Assembly: GCA_947650365.1 (NCBI GenBank)
Contig: CANTAL010000131.1
Location: 434,001 to 498,000, forward strand
Source: Chamaelirium japonicum
Taxonomy: Eukaryota; Streptophyta; Magnoliopsida; Liliales; Melanthiaceae
Direction of reading: 5' to 3'
Length of the DNA stretch: 64,000 nt
Below, piece by piece: positions 15,201-31,733 of this stretch (position 1 is the stretch's first letter; each line of letters begins with the position of its first letter). A model generated the notes under the pieces. The model had not been told where the DNA came from, ran no database searches, and was given only the letters and a program-made list of their open reading frames with translations. A program made the position numbers and the translations under genes.

Positions 15201-18200
15201 ATTAGAATAGATCGTATGAATGAATTAGAATGGATCGTATGAATTAATTAGAATGGATCGTGCGAATGAATTAGAATGGATCGTACGAATGAATTAGAAT
15301 GGATCGTGCTAATGAATTAGAATTGATCGTGCGAATGAATTAGAATGGATCGTACGAATGAATTAGAATGGATCATACGAAGCAATTAGAATAGATCGTA
15401 CGAATGAATTACAATAGATTGTACGTAATGAATTAGAATGGATCGTACGTAATGAATTAGAATGGAACGTACGAATGAATTAGAATAGATTGTGCGGATG
15501 AATTAGAATAGATCGTACGAATGAATTAGAATGGATAAATTTGTGCGAATGAATTAGAATGGATTGTACGAATAAATTAGAATCGATCATACGAATGAAT
15601 TAGAATGGATCGTACGAATGAATTAGAATGGATACATTCGTGCGAATGAATTAGAATGGATCATACAAATGAGTAAGAATGGATCGTACGAATGAAATAG
15701 AATGGATTGTACAAATGAATTAGAATGGATCGTACGAATGATTTAGAATGGATAAATTCATGCAAATAAATTAGAATGGATCGTACGAATGAGTAAGAAT
15801 GGATCGTACAAATGAAATAGAATGGATTGTACAAATGAATTAGAATGGATCGTACGAATGAATTAGAATGGATCGTGTGAAATAATTAGAATGGATCGTA
15901 TGAATGAATTAGAATGGATCGTACGAATGAATTAGAATGGATCGTACGAATGAATTAGAATGGATAAATTCGTGCGAATGAATTAGAATAGATCGTACGA
16001 ATAAGTAAGAATGGATCGTACGAATGAAATAGAATGGATTGTACGAATGAATTAGAATGGATCGTACAAATGAATTAGAATGGATCGTATGAATAAATTA
16101 GAATGGATACATTCGTGCGAATGAATTAGAATGGATCGTACGAATGTGTACGAATGGATCGTACGAATGAAATAGAATGGATTGTACGAATGAATTAGAA
16201 TGGATTCATTCGTGCGAATGAATTAGAATGGATCGTGCGAATGAATTAGAATGGATCGTACGAATGAATTAGAATAGATTCTGCGAATGAATTAGAATGG
16301 ATCGTACGCACGAATGTATCCATTCTAATTCATTCGCACGAACGTATCCATTCTAATTCATTTGTATGGTCCATTCTAATTCATTCGCACAATCTATTCT
16401 AATTCATTCGCACGATCCATTCTAATTCATTCGTATGATCCATTCTAATTCATTCGCACAATCTATTCTAATTCATTCGCACGAACCATTCTAATTAATT
16501 CGTACGACCGTGCTAGTGAATTAGTATGGATCGTATGAATAAATTAGAATAGATCGTATGAATGAATAAGAATGGATCATACGAATGAATTAGAATAGAT
16601 TGTTCGAAGGAATTAGAATGGATCGTACGAATGAATTAGAATGGATCATACGAATGAAATAGAATGGATCGTACGAAGGAATTAGAATGGATCGTATGAA
16701 GGAATTAGAATGGATCGAACGAATGAATTAGAATGGATCGTATGAATGAATTAGAATGGATACATTTGTGCAAATGATTTAGAATGGATCGTGCGAATGA
16801 AATAGAATGGATCGTACGAAGGAATTAGAATGGATCGTACGAAGGAATTAGAATGGATCATACGAATGAATTAGAATGAATACCGATCCATTCTAATTCA
16901 TTCGATCCATTCTTACTCATTCGTACGATCCATTCTAATTCATTCATACAATCCATTCTAATTCTTTCACTCGATCCATTCTAATTCATTCGTACGATCC
17001 ATTCTAATTCATTCGTACAATCCATTCTATTTCATTCGTATGATCCATTCTTACTCATTCGTATGATCCATTCTAATTCATTCGTACGATCCATTCTAAT
17101 TCATTCGTACGATCCATTTTAATTCATTCGTACAATCCATTCTATTTCATTCGTACGATCCAGTCTTACTCATTCGTATGATCCATTCTAATTCATTCGC
17201 ACGAATGTATCCATTCTAATTCATTCGTACGATCCATTCTAATTCATTCGTACAATCCATTCTATTTCATTCGTACGATCCATTCTTACTCATTCATATG
17301 ATCCATTCTAATTCATTCGTACGGTCCATTCTAATTCATTCGTACGATTCATTCTAATTCATTCGGACAATCTATTCTAATTTATTCGTACGATCCATTC
17401 TAATTCATTCGTACGATCCATTCTAATTCATTCGTACGATCCATTCTAATTCATTCGCACGAATGTATCCATTCTAATTCATTCGTACGATCCATTCTAA
17501 TTCATTCGCACGATCCATTCTAATTCATTCCTACGATCCATTCTAAGTCATTCGCACGATCCATTCTAATTAATTCATACGATCCAATCTAATTCATTCG
17601 TACGATCCATTCTAATTCATTCGTACAATCTATTCTAATTCATTAGCACGATCCATTCTACTTCATTTGTACGATCCATTCTATTTCATTCGTACGATCC
17701 ATTCTATTTCATTCGTACGATCCATTCTATTTCATTCGTACAATCCATTCTAATTCTTTCACAGAATCCATTCAAATTCATTCGTACGATCCATTCTAAT
17801 TCATTCATACGATCCATTCTAATTCATTCGTGCGAATGAATTAGAATGGATTGTACGAATGAATTAGAATGGATCGTATAAGTGAATTAGAAAGGATCGT
17901 GCGAATGAATTAGAATGGATCGTACGAATGAAGTAGAATGGATACATTCGTGTGAATGAATTAGAATGGATTGTATGAATGAATTAGAATGGAAATTAGA
18001 ATGGATCGTACATATGAATTAGAATGGATCGTGTGAAAGAATTAGAATGGATTGTATGAATGAATTAGTATGGATCGTATGAATGAATTAGAATGGATCG
18101 TGCGAATGAATTAGAATGGATTGTACGAATGAATTAGAATAGATTATGCGAATGAATTAGAATGGATCGTACGAATGAATTAGAATGGATACATTCGTGC

Positions 18201-21200
18201 GAATGAATTTGAATGGAATATACGAATGAGTAAGAATGGATCGTACGAATGTATTCGTGCAAATGAATTAGAATGGATCGTATGTACGAATGAATTAGAA
18301 TGGATTCTACGAATAAGTAAGAATGGATCGTAATAATGAAATAGAATGGATTGTACAAATGAATTAGAATGGATCGTATGAATGAATTTGAATGGATCTG
18401 GATCGTACGAATGAAATAGAATGGATACATTCGTGCGAATGAATTAGAATGGATCGTGCGAATGAATTAGAATGGATTGTACGAATGAATTAGAATGGAT
18501 CGTATGAATGAATTAGAATGGATCGTGTATCTCATACGATCCATTCTAATTCATTCATACGATCTATTCTAATTCTTTCGCACGAATGTATCCATTCTAA
18601 TTCATTCGTACGATCTATTCTAATTCATTCGTATGATTCATTCTAAATCAATCGTACGATCCATTCTAATTCATTCGTACGATCCATTCTAATTCATTCG
18701 TACAATCCATTCTATTTCATTCGTACGAATGTATCCATTCTATTTCCTTCGTATAATCCATTCTATTTCATTCGTACGATCCATTCTTACTCATTCGTAT
18801 GATCCATTCAAATTCATTCGCACGAATGTATCCATTCTAATTCATTCGTACGATCCATTCTAATTCATTCGTACGATCCATTCTAATTCATAAGTACAAT
18901 CCATTCTAATTCATTCATACGATCCATTCTAATTTATTTGCACGAATATATCCATTCTAATTCATTCATACGATCCATTCTAATTCATTCATACGATCTA
19001 TTCTAATTCTTTCGCACGAATATATCCATTCTAATTCATTCGTACGATCCATTCTAATTCCTTCGTACGATCCATTCTAATTCTTTCGTACGATCCCTTA
19101 TAATTCCTTTGTACGACCTATTACATTTCATTCGTATGATCCATTCTAATTCCTTTGTACGATCCATTCTAATTCATTCGTACGGATCGTGTGAAAGAAT
19201 TAGAATGGATTGTACGATTGAATTAAAATAGATCGTGCGAATGAATTAGAATGGATCGTACGAATGAATTAGAATGGATCGTATGAATGAATTAAAATGG
19301 ATACATACGAATGAATTAGAATGGATCGTATGAATGAATTAGATTGGATCGTATGAATGAATTGGAATGGATCGTGCGTCGTACTAATGAATTAGAATGG
19401 ATCGTATTAATGAATTAGAATGGATCGTGCGAATGAATTAGAATGGATCGTACGAATGAATTAGAATAGATCGTATGAATGAATTAGAATGGATACATAC
19501 GAATGAATTAGAATGGATCGTATGAATGAATTTGATTAGATCGTATGAATGAATTAGAATGGATACATTCGTGCGAATGAATTAGAATGGATCGTATGAA
19601 TGAATTAGATTGGATCGTATTAATGAATTAGAATGGATCATGCGAATGAATTAGAATGGATCGTACGAATGAATTAGAATGGATACATTCGTGCGAATGA
19701 ATTAGAATGTATCATACGATTGAGTAAGAAAGGATCGTACAAATGAAATAGAATAGATCGTACGAATGAAATAGAATGGATTGTATGAATGAATTAGATT
19801 GGATCGTACGAATGAATTAGAATGGATCGTACGAATGAATTAGAATAGATACATTCGTGCGAATGAATTAGAATGGATCGCACGAATGAGTAAGAATGGA
19901 TTGTACGAATGTATTCGTGCAAATGAATTAGAATGGATCGTATGTACAAATGAATTAGAAGGATCGTACGAATGAGTAAGAATGGATCGTACGAATGAAA
20001 TAGAATGGATTGTACGAATGAATTAGAATGGATCGTACGAATAAATTAGAATGGATCGTGTGAAAGAATTAGAATGGATTGTACGAATGAAATAGAATGA
20101 ATTATATGAATGAATTAGAATGGATCGTACGAGTGAATTAGAATAGATCGTACGAATGAATTAGAATGGATACATTCGTGCGAATGAATTAGAATGGATC
20201 GTACGAAGGAGTAAGAATGGATCGTACGAATGTACTCATGCAAATGAATTAGAATGGATCGTATGTACAAATGAATTAGAATGGATCGTACGAATAAGTA
20301 AGAATGGATCGTACGAATGAAATAGAATGGATCGTACGAATGAATTAGAATGGATCGTGTGAAAGAATTAGAATGGATCGTATGAATGAATAAGAATGGA
20401 TCGTATGAATGAATTAGAATGGATCGTATGAATGAATTAGAATGGATTGTACGAATGAATTAGAATGGATCGTACGAATGAATTAGAATGGATATATTCG
20501 TGCGAATGAATTAGAATGGATCATACGAATGAGTAAGAATGGATCGTACGAATGAAATAGAATGGATTGTACAAATGAATTAGAATGGATGGTACGAATA
20601 AAATAGAATGGATCGTAATCTAATTCATGCATACGATCCATTCTAATTTATTCGCACAATCTATTCTAATTCATTCGTACGATCCATTCTAATTCATTCG
20701 TACGATCTATTCTAATTCATTCGTACGATCCATTCTAATTCATTCGCACGAATGTATCCATTCTAATTCATTCATACAATCAATTCTAATTCATTCGTAC
20801 GATCCATTCTAATTCATTCGTATGATCCATTCTAATTCATTCGTACAATCCATTCTTACTCATTCGTACGATCCATTCTAATTCATTCGTACGTTCTATT
20901 CTAATTCATTTGCACGAATGTATCCATTCTAATTCATTCGTACGATCCATTCTAATTCATTCGTACGATCCATTCTAATTCATTCATACGATCCATTCTA
21001 ATTCATTTGCACGATCCATTCTAATTTATTCGCACGAATGTATCCATTCTAATTCGATCCATTCTAATTCATTCGCACGATCCATTCTAATTCATTCGCA
21101 CGAATGTATCCATTCTAATTCATTCGTACGATCCATTCTAATTCCTTCGTACGATCCATTCTTACTCATTCGTATGATCCATTCTAATTCATTCGCACGT

Positions 21201-22616
21201 GTACGAATGAATTAGAATGGATCGTACGAATGAATTAGAATGGATCGTATGAATGAATTAGAATGGATTGTATGAATGAATTAGAATGGATCAAATGAAT
21301 GACGATCCATTCTAATTCATTCGTACGATCCATTCTAATTCATTCGTATGATCCATTCTAATTCATTCGCACGAATGTATCCATTCTAATTCATTCGTAC
21401 GATCCATTCCAATTCATTCGTACGATCCATTCTATTTCATTCGCACGATCCATTCTAATTCATTCGCACGATCCATTCTAATTCATTCGTACGATCCATT
21501 CTAATTAATTCGTACAATCCATTCTAATTCATTCGTACAATCCATTCTATTTCATTCGTACGATCCATTCTTACTCATTCGTACGATCCATTCTAATTCA
21601 TTTGCACGAATGTATCAATTCTAATTCATTCATATGATCCATTCTCATTCATTCATACAATCCATTCTAATTCCTTCGTACGAATGAATTAGAATGGATC
21701 GTACGAATGAATTAGAATGGATCGTATGAATGAATTAGAATGGATACATTCATGCGAATGAATTAGAATGGATCATACGAAGGAATTAGAATGGATCGTA
21801 CGAATGAATTAGAATGGATCGTACGAATGAATTAGAATGGATCATACGAATGAGTAAGAATGGATCGTACGAATGAAATAGAATGGATTGTACGAATGAA
21901 TTAGAATGTATCGTACGAATAAATTAGAATGGATCGTATGAATGAATTAGAATGGATCGTACGAATGAATTAGAATGGATCGTACGAATGAAATAGAATG
22001 GATTGTACGAATGAATTAGAATGGATCGTACGAATGAATTAGAATGGATCATACGAATGAATTAGAATGGATCGTGTGAAAGAATTAGAATGGATTGTAT
22101 AAATGAATTAGAATGGATCGTATGAATGATATAGAATGGATCGTACGAATTAATTAGAATGGATATATTCATGCGAAAGAATTAGAATAGATCGTATGAA
22201 TGAATTAGAATTGATCATATGAATGAATTAGAATGGATATATTCGTGCAAATGAATTAGAATGGATCGTATGAATGAATTAGAATGGATCGTATGAATGA
22301 ATTAGAATGGATACATTCGTGCGAATGAATTAGAATGGATCATACGAATGAGTAAGAATGGATTATATGAATGAATTAGAATGGATCATATGAATGAATT
22401 AGAATGGATCGTGCGAATGAATTAGAATGGATCGTGCGAATGAGATAGAATGGATACAAATGAATTAGAATGGATCATACGAATGAATTAGAATGGATCG
22501 TATGAGTGAATTCGAATGGATCATGCGAATGAATTAGAATGGATTGTACGAATGAATTAGAATGCATCGTGCTAATGAGTAAGAATGGATCGTACGAATG
22601 AAATAGAATGGATTGT
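11965..22616. repeat. Segmental satellite duplication, copy A1
   Basis: This 10.65-kb stretch matches 41,071-52,492 (A2) in the same orientation with the same series of strand switches. Shared rare joints include GGATAGTACG (11,986/41,092), GGATCGTATCTAATTC (13,051/42,231), ATTCCGTACG (14,771/43,659), GAATACCGATCC (about 16,879/45,669), GATCGTGTATCTCATACG (18,521/47,242), GATCGTAATC (20,611/49,522) and GCACGTGTACG (about 21,196/50,084). The offset drifts between about 28,720 and 29,880 bp because of indels. Several indels equal whole monomers (69 = 3x23, 51 = 23+28, 74 = 2x23+28). Strand blocks: reverse at 13,057, 13,651, 16,311, 16,883, 18,534, 20,617 and 21,301; forward in between. Confidence 0.88.
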
Positions 22617-25600
22617 ACATGATCCATTCTAATTCATTCGTACGATCCATTCTAATTCATTCGAACGATCCATTCTAATTCATTCGCACCATTCTAATTC
22701 ATTCGCACAATCTATTCTAATTCATTCGTACGATCCTTTCTTACTCATTCGTATGATCCATTCTAATTCATTCGCACGAATATATCTATTCTAATTCATT
22801 CATACTATCCATTCTAATTCATTCGTACGATCCATTCTAATTCCCTTGTACGATCCATTCTAATTCATTTGCACGATCCATTCTAATTCATTTATACGAT
22901 CAAATCTAATTCATTCATACAATCCATTCTAATTCTTTCGCACGAATGAATCCATTGAATTAGAATGGATCGTACGAATGAAATAGAATTGATTGTACGA
23001 ATGAATTAGAATGGATTGTACGAATGAATTAGAATGGATCGTACGAATGAGTAAGAATGGATCGTACGAATGAAATAGAATGGATTGTACGAATGAATTA
23101 GAATGGATCGTACGAATGAATTAGAATGGATCGTGTGAAAGAATTAGAATGGATTGTATGAATGAATTAGAATGGATCGTATGAATGAATTAGAATGGAT
23201 CGTACGAATGAATTAGAATAGATACATTCGTGCGAATGAATTAGAATGGATCATACGAATAAGTAAGAATGGATCGTACGAATGAAATAGAATGGATTGT
23301 ACGAATGAATTAGAATGGATCGTACGAATTAGAATGGATCGTACGAATGAATTAGAATGGATCGTGTGAAAGAATTAGAATGGATTGTATGAATGAAGTA
23401 GAATGGATCGTATGAATGAATTAGAATGGATCGTACGGAATGAATTAGAATGGATCGTACGAATGAATTAGAATTGATACATTCGTGCGAATGAATTAGA
23501 ATGGATCTTACGAATGAGTAAGAATGGATCGTACGAATGAAATAGAATGGATTATACGAATGAATTAGAATGGATCGTATGAATGAATTAGATTTGATCG
23601 TGTGAATGAATTAGAATGGATCGTACAAATGAATTAGAATGGATACATTCGTGCGAATGAATTAGAATGGATCATACGAATGAGTAAGAATGGATCGTAT
23701 GAATGAAATAGAATGGATTGTGCGAATGAATTAGATTGGATCGTGCCAATGAATTAGAATGGATCGTACGAATGAATTAGAATGGATCGTACGAATGAAT
23801 TAGAATGGATACATTCGTGCGAATGAATTAGAATGGATCGTTCGAATGAATTAGAATGGATCGTACGAATGAATTAGAATGGATACATTCATGCGAATGA
23901 ATTAGAATGGATCATACGAATGATTAAGAATGGATCGTATGAATGAAATAGAATGGATTGTATGAATGAATTAGAATGGATCGTACGAATGAATTAGAAT
24001 GGATCGTACGAATGAATTAGAATGGATACATTCGTGCGAATGAATTAGAATGGATCATACGAATGAGTAAGAATGGATCGTACGAATGAAATAGAATGGA
24101 TTGTACGAATGAATTAGAATGGATCGTATGAATGAATTAGAATAGATTGTATGAATGAATTAGAATGGATACATTCGTGCGAATGAATTAGAATGGATCA
24201 TACGAATAAATTAGAATAGATCGTACGAATGAAATAGAATGGATCATATGAATGAATTAGAATAGATTGTGCGAATGAATTAGAATGGATCGTATGAATG
24301 AATTAGAATAGATCGTACGAATGAAATAGAATGGATTGTACGAATGAATTAGAATAGATTGTGCGAATGAATTAGAATGGATCGTGCGAATGAATTAGAA
24401 TGGATCGTACGAATGAATTAGAATGGATACATTCGTGCGAATGAATTAGAATGGATCGTACGAATGAATTAGAATGGATCGTATGAATGAATTAGAATGG
24501 ATACATTCGTGCGAATGAATTAGAGTACGATCCGTTCTTACTCATTCGTATGATCCATTCTAATTCATTCGCACGAATGTATCCATTCTAATTCATTCGT
24601 ACGATCCATTCTAATTCATTCATACGATCCATTCTAATTCATTCGTACGATCCATTCTAATTCATTCGCACGATCCATTCTAATTCATTAATACGATCCA
24701 TTCTAATTCATTCGTACGACGCACGATCCATTCTAATTAATTCGTATGATCGTGCTAGTGAATTGGAATGGATACATTCGTACGATCCATTCTAATTCAT
24801 TCGTACGATCATTCATTCACACGAATGTATCCATTCTAATTCATTCATACGATCCATTCTAATTCATTCATACGATCCATTCTAATTCATTTGCACGAAT
24901 ATATCCATTCTAATTCATTCATACGATCCATTCTAATTCATTCATACGATCTATTCTAATTCTTTCGCATGAATGTATCCATTCTAATACATTCGTATGA
25001 TCCATTCTAATTCATTCGTACGATCCATTCTAATTCATTCATTCGATCCATTCTAATTCTTGCACACGATACATTCTAATTCATTCGTACGATCCATTCT
25101 AATTCATTCGTACAATCCATTCTATTTCATTCGTACGATCCATTCTAATTCATTCATACGATCCATTCTAATTCATCATTCGTACGATCCATTCTATTTC
25201 ATTCATATGATCCATTCTAATTCATTCGTACGATCCATTCTAATTCATTCGCACGAATGTATCTATTCTAACTCATTCGTATGATCCATTCTAATTCATT
25301 CGTACGATCCATTCTAATTCATTCGCACGATCCATTCTAATTCATTCATACATGTATGAATTAATTAGAATGGATACATTTGTTCGAATGAATTAGAATG
25401 GATCGTATGAATGAATTAGAATGGATACATTCGTGCGAATGAATTAGAATGGATCGTATGAATGAATTAGAATGGAGCACAATCTATTCTAATTCATTCG
25501 TACAATCCATTCTAATTCATTCGCACGATCCATTCTAATTCATTCGTACGATCCATTCTAATTCATTCGCACAATCCAACGAATTAGAATGGATCATGCG

Positions 25601-28600
25601 ATTTAATTAGAATAGATCATACGAATGAATTAGAATGGATACATTCGTGCGAATGAATTAGAATGGATCGTACGAATGAATTAGAATGGATCATATGAAT
25701 GAATTAGAATGGATACATTCGTGCGAATAAATTAGAATGGATCGTACGAATGAGTAAGAATGGATCGTACGAATGAATTAGAATGGATCATACGAATGAA
25801 TTAGAATGGATCGTACGAATGAATTAGAATGGATCGTACGAATGAATTAGAATGGATACATTCGTGCGAAAGAATTAGAATGGATCGTACGAATGAGTAA
25901 GAATGGATCGTACGAATGAAATAGAATAGATTGTACGAATGAATTAGAATGGATCATACGAATGAATTAGAATGGATCGTACGAATGAATTAGAATGGAT
26001 TGTGCGAATGAATTAGAATGGATCGTGCGAATGAATTAGAAATGATCGTGCGAATTAAATAGAATGGATCGTACGAATGAATTAGAATGGATCGTACAAA
26101 TGAATTAGAATGGATACATTCGTGCGAATGAATTAGAATGGATCATACGAATGAATTAGAATGGATCGTACGAATGAATTAGAATGGATCGTCATTCATA
26201 CGATCCATTCTAATTCATTCATGCAATCCATTCTAATTCATTCATACGATCCATTCTAATTCATTCGTACGATCCATTATAATTCATTCGTATGATCCAT
26301 TCTAATTCATTCGTACAATCCATTCTAATTCTTTCACACGATCCATTCTAATTCATTCGTACGATCCATTCTAATTCATTCGTACGATCTACTCTAATTC
26401 ATTCGTACGATTCATTCTAATTTATTCGCACGAATGTATCCATTCTAATTCATTTGTACGATCCATTCTAATTCATTCGCACGAATGTATCCATTCTAAT
26501 TCCTTCGTACGATCCATTCTAATTCCTTCGTACGAATCATTCTTACTCATTCGTACGATCCATTCTAATTCATTCGCACGAATGTATCTATTCTAATTCC
26601 TTCATACGATCCATTCTAATTCATACGATCCATTCTATTTGATTCGTACGATCTATTCTTACTCATTAGCACGATCCATTCTAATTCATTCGTACAATCC
26701 ATTCTAATTTATTCGCACGATCCATTCGAATTCAGTCATACGATCCATTCTAATTCATTCGTATGATCCATTCTATTTCATTCGCACGATCCATTCGAAT
26801 TCATTCGCACGATCCATTCTAATTCATTCATACGATCCATTCTAATTCTTTCACATGATCCACTCTAATTCATTCGTACGATCCATTCTAATTCATTTGC
26901 ACGAATGTATCCATTCTAATTAATTCGTACGATCCATTCTAATTCATTCGCACAATCTATTCTAATTCATTCATACGATCCATTCTAATTCATTCGCACG
27001 ATCCATTCTAATTCATTTGCACGAATACATTCGTACGATCCATTCTTACTCATTCATATGATCCATTCTAATTCATTCGCACGAATGTATCCATTCTAAT
27101 TTATTCGTACGATCCATTCTAATTCATTCACACGAATGTATCCATTCTAATTCATTCGTACGATCCATTCTAATTCATTCGTACAATCCATTCTATTTCA
27201 TTCGTACGATCCATTCTTACTCATTCGTATGATCCATTCTAATTCATTCGCACGAATGTATCCATTCTAATTCATTCGTACGATCCACTCTAATTCATTC
27301 GTACGATCCATTCTAATTCATTCGCACGATCCATTCTAATTCATTCACACGAATGTATCCATTCTAGTTCATTCGTACGATCCATTCTAATTCATTCGCA
27401 CGATCCATTCGAATTCACTCATACGATCCATTCTAATTCATACGTATGATCCATTCTAATTCATTTGTATCCATTCTATTTCATTCGCACGATCCATTCG
27501 AATTCATTCGCACGATCCATTCGAATTTATTCATACGATCCATTCTAATTCATTCATACAATACATTCTAATTCTTTCACACAATCCACTCTAATTCATT
27601 TGCACGATCCATTCTAATTCATTCGCACGATCCATTCTAATTCATTTGTACAATCCATTCTATTTCATTCGTATGATCCATTCTTACCTATTCGTACGAT
27701 CCATTCTAATTCATTCGCACGAATGTATCCATTCTAATTCATTCGTACGATCCATTCTAATTCATTCGTACAATCCATTCTATTTCATTCGTACGATCCA
27801 TTCTTACTCATTCGTATGATCCATTCAAATTCATTCACACGAATGTATCCATTCTAATTCATTCGTACGATCGATTCTAATTCATTCATACGATCCATTC
27901 TAATTCATTCGTACATTCCATTCTAATTCATTCGCACATATTTATCCATTCTAACTCATTCGTACGATCCAATCTAATTCATTCGCATAATCTATTCTAA
28001 TTCATTCGTACGTTCCATTCTAATTCATTACGTACGATCCATTCTAATTCATTCGCACAATCTTTTCTAATTCATTCGTACGATCCATTCTAATTCCTTC
28101 GTATGATCCATTCTAATTCATTCGTATGATCCATTCTAATTCATTCGCACGATCAATTCTAATTCATCGTGCGAATGAATTAGAATGGATCATACGAATG
28201 AGTAAGAATGGATCGTACGAATGAAATAGAATGGATTGTACGAATGAATTAGAATGGATCATACAAATTTATTAGAATGGATGCATTCGTGCAAATGAAT
28301 TAGAATGGATCGTACGAATGAGTAAGAATGGATCGTACAAATGAAATAGAAAGGATGGTACGAATGAATTAGAATAGATCGTACGAATGAATTAGAATGG
28401 ATCGTGTGAAAGAATTAGAATGGATCGTATGAATGAATTAGAATGGATCATATGAATTAATTAGAATGGATCGTACGAATGAATTAGATTGGATCGTACG
28501 AATGAATTATAATGGATACATTCGTGTGAATGAATTAGAATGGATCGTACGAATGAGTAAGAATGGATCGTACGAATGAAATAGAATGGATTGTACGAAT

Positions 28601-30117
28601 GAATTAGAATGGATCGTACGAATGAATTAGAATGGATCGTACGAATGAATTAGAATGGATACATTCGTGCGAATGAATTAGAATGGATCGTACGAATGAG
28701 TAAGAATGGATCGTACGAATGAATTAGAATGGATCGTACGAATGAATTTGAATAGATACATTCGTGCGAATGAATTAGAATGGATCGTACGAATGAGTAA
28801 GAATGGATCGTACGAATGTATTCGTGCGTGTGAAAGAATTAGAATGGATTGTATGAATGAATTAGAATGGATCGTATGAATGAATTAGAATGGATCGTAC
28901 GAATGAATTAGAATGGATCGTACGAATGAATTAGAATGGATATATTCGTGAGAATGAATTAGTGTGGATCGTACGAATAAGTAAGAATGGAACGTACGAA
29001 TGAAATAGAATGGATTGTACGAATGAATTAGAATGGATCGTAGATCCCATCTAATTCATTCATACGATCCATTCTAATTCATTCGCACAAATGTATCCAT
29101 TCTAATTCATTCGTACGATCCATTCTAATTAATGAATTAGAATGGATCGTACGAATGAATTAGAATAGATCGTACGAATGAATTAGAATGGATCGTACGA
29201 ATGATTAAGAATGGATCGTACGAAAGAAATAGAATGGATTGTACGAATGAATTAGAATGGATTCATTCATGCGAATGAATTAGAATGGATCATGCGAATG
29301 AATTAGAATGGATCGTACGAATAAAATTAGAATGGATCGTACGAATGAATTAGAATGGATACATTCGTGCGAATGAATTAGAATGGATCATACGAATGAG
29401 TAAGAATGGATCGTACGAATGAAATAGAATGGATTGTACGAATGAATTAGAATGGATTGTACGAATGAATTAGAATGGATCGTACGAATGAATTAGAATG
29501 GATACATTCATGCGAATGAATTAGAATGGATCGTATGAATGAATTAGAATGAATTAGAATGGATAAATTCGTGCGTATGAATTAGAATGGATCGTACGAA
29601 GGAATTAGAATGGATCATCGTACGAATGAATTAGAATGGATCGTGCGAATGAAATAGAATGGATTGTACGAATGAATTAGAATGGATCGTACGAATGAAT
29701 TAGAATGGATTCATTCGTGCGAATGAATTAGAATGGATCGTGCAAATGAATTAGAATGGATCGTATGAATAAATTAGAATGGATATATTCGTGTAAATGA
29801 ATTAGAATGGATTGTATGAATGAATTAGAATGGATCGTACGAATGAATTAGAACAGATACATTCGTGCGAATGAATTAGAATGGATCGTACGAATGAGTA
29901 ATAATGGATCGTACGAATGAAATAGAATGGATTGTACGAATGAATTAGAATGGATCGTGCGAATGAATTAGAATGGATCGTATGAATGAAATAGAATGCA
30001 TCGTATGAATGAGAATGGATCGTACGAAGGAATTAGAATGGATCGCACGAATGAATTAGAATGGATCGTGTGAAAGAATTAGAATGGATTGTATGAATGA
30101 ATTAGAATGGATCGTAC
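22617..30117. repeat. Satellite with partial C3 copy and mixed blocks
   Basis: Reverse 22,619-22,955, holding the marker TCCATTGAATTAGAATGG at 22,951, which places a third partial copy of unit C at about 22,730-23,460 just after A1. Forward 22,956-24,524; reverse to about 25,345 with a short forward piece near 24,750-24,780; forward 25,346-25,477; reverse 25,478-25,570; forward 25,571-26,190; reverse 26,191-28,165; forward 28,166-29,043; reverse 29,044-29,135; forward 29,136-30,117. A module with GATCCATTCGAATTC monomers and the short joint ATTTGTATCCATTC recurs at about 26,710-26,800 and 27,400-27,520. No gene is visible. Confidence 0.86.
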
Positions 30118-30423
30118 GATCCATTCTAATTCATTCGCACGAATGTATCCATTCTAATTCTTTCATACGATCAATTCTAATTCCTTCGTACGATACATTC
30201 TAATTCATACGATCCATTCTATTTCATTCGTACGATCCATTCTTACTCATTAGGACGATCCATTCAAATTCATTCGTACAATCCATTCTAATTCATTCGC
30301 AAAGATCCATTCGAATTCACTCATATGATCCATTCTAATTCATTCGTATGATCCATTCTAATTCATTTGTATCCATTTTATTTCATTCGCACGATCCATT
30401 CGAATTCAAACGCACGATCCATT

Positions 30424-30513
30424 CTAATTTCCATTTTAATTCATTTATACGATCCATTCTAATTTCCATTTGAATTAGAATGGATCGTATGAATGAATTA
30501 GAATGGAAATTAG
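30424..30513. repeat. Foldback P0, 41-bp arms, 8-nt loop
   Basis: The left arm is 30,424-30,464, the loop TCCATTTG is 30,465-30,472 and the right arm is 30,473-30,513. The arms are inverted copies with about three mismatches. Both outer ends carry the unusual piece CTAATTTCC or its complement GGAAATTAG, which is not part of the usual monomer. The right flank is the same as that of foldbacks P1-P4. Confidence 0.8.
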
Positions 30514-31733
30514 AGAATGAATTAGATTACGATCCATTCTATTTCATTCGTACGATCCATTCTAATTCATTCGTACAATCCATTATATTTCATTCGTACG
30601 ATCCATTCTTACTCATTCGTATGATCCATTCTAATTCATTAGCACGATTGTATCCATTCTAATTCATTCGTACGATCCATTCTAATTCATTCGTACAATC
30701 CATTCTAATTCATTCGTACGATACATTCTAATTCATTCATACGATCCATTCTAATTCATTCATACAATCGATTCTAATTCTTTCACACGATCCATTCTAA
30801 TTCTTTCGTACGATCCATTCTAATTCATTCGTACAATCCATTCTTTTTCATTCGTACGTTCGATTCTTACTCATTCGTACAATCCATTCTAATTCATTCG
30901 TACGATCTATTCTAATTCATTTGCACGAATGTATCCATTCTAATTCATTCGTACGATCCATTCTAATTCATTATAATTCATTCGTACGATCCATTCTAAT
31001 TCATTCGCACGATCCATTCTAATTCATTCGCACGAATATATCCATTCTAATTCGATCCATTCTAATTCATTCGCACGATCCATTCTAATTCATTCGCACG
31101 AATGTATCCATTCTAATTCATTCGTACGATCCATTCTAATTCCTTCGTACCATCCATTCTTACTCATTCGTATGATCCATTCTAATTCATTCGCATGTGT
31201 ATGAATGAATTAGAATGGATCGTACGAATGAATTAGAATGGATCGTAGGAATGAATTAGAATGGATTGTATGAATGAATTAGAATGGATCGGATGAATGA
31301 ATTAGAATGGATCGTACAAATGAATTAGAATGGATACATTCGTGCGAATGAATTAGAATAGATCGTACGAATGAATTAGAATGGATCGTACGAATGAGTA
31401 AGAATGGATCGTACGAATGAAATAGAATGGATTGTACGAATGAATTAGAATGGATCGTACGAATGAATTAGAATGGATCGTGTGAAAGAATTAGAATGGA
31501 TCGTATGAATGAATTAGAATGGATCGTATGAATGAATTAGAATGGATCGTACGAATGAATTAGAATGGATTGTACGATTGAATTAGAATAGATCGTACGA
31601 ATGAATTAGAATGGATACATTCGTGTGAATAAATTAGAATGGATCATACGAATGAGTAAGAATGGATCATACGAATGAAATAGAATTGATTGTACGAATG
31701 AATTAGAATGGATCGTACGAATGAAATAGAATG

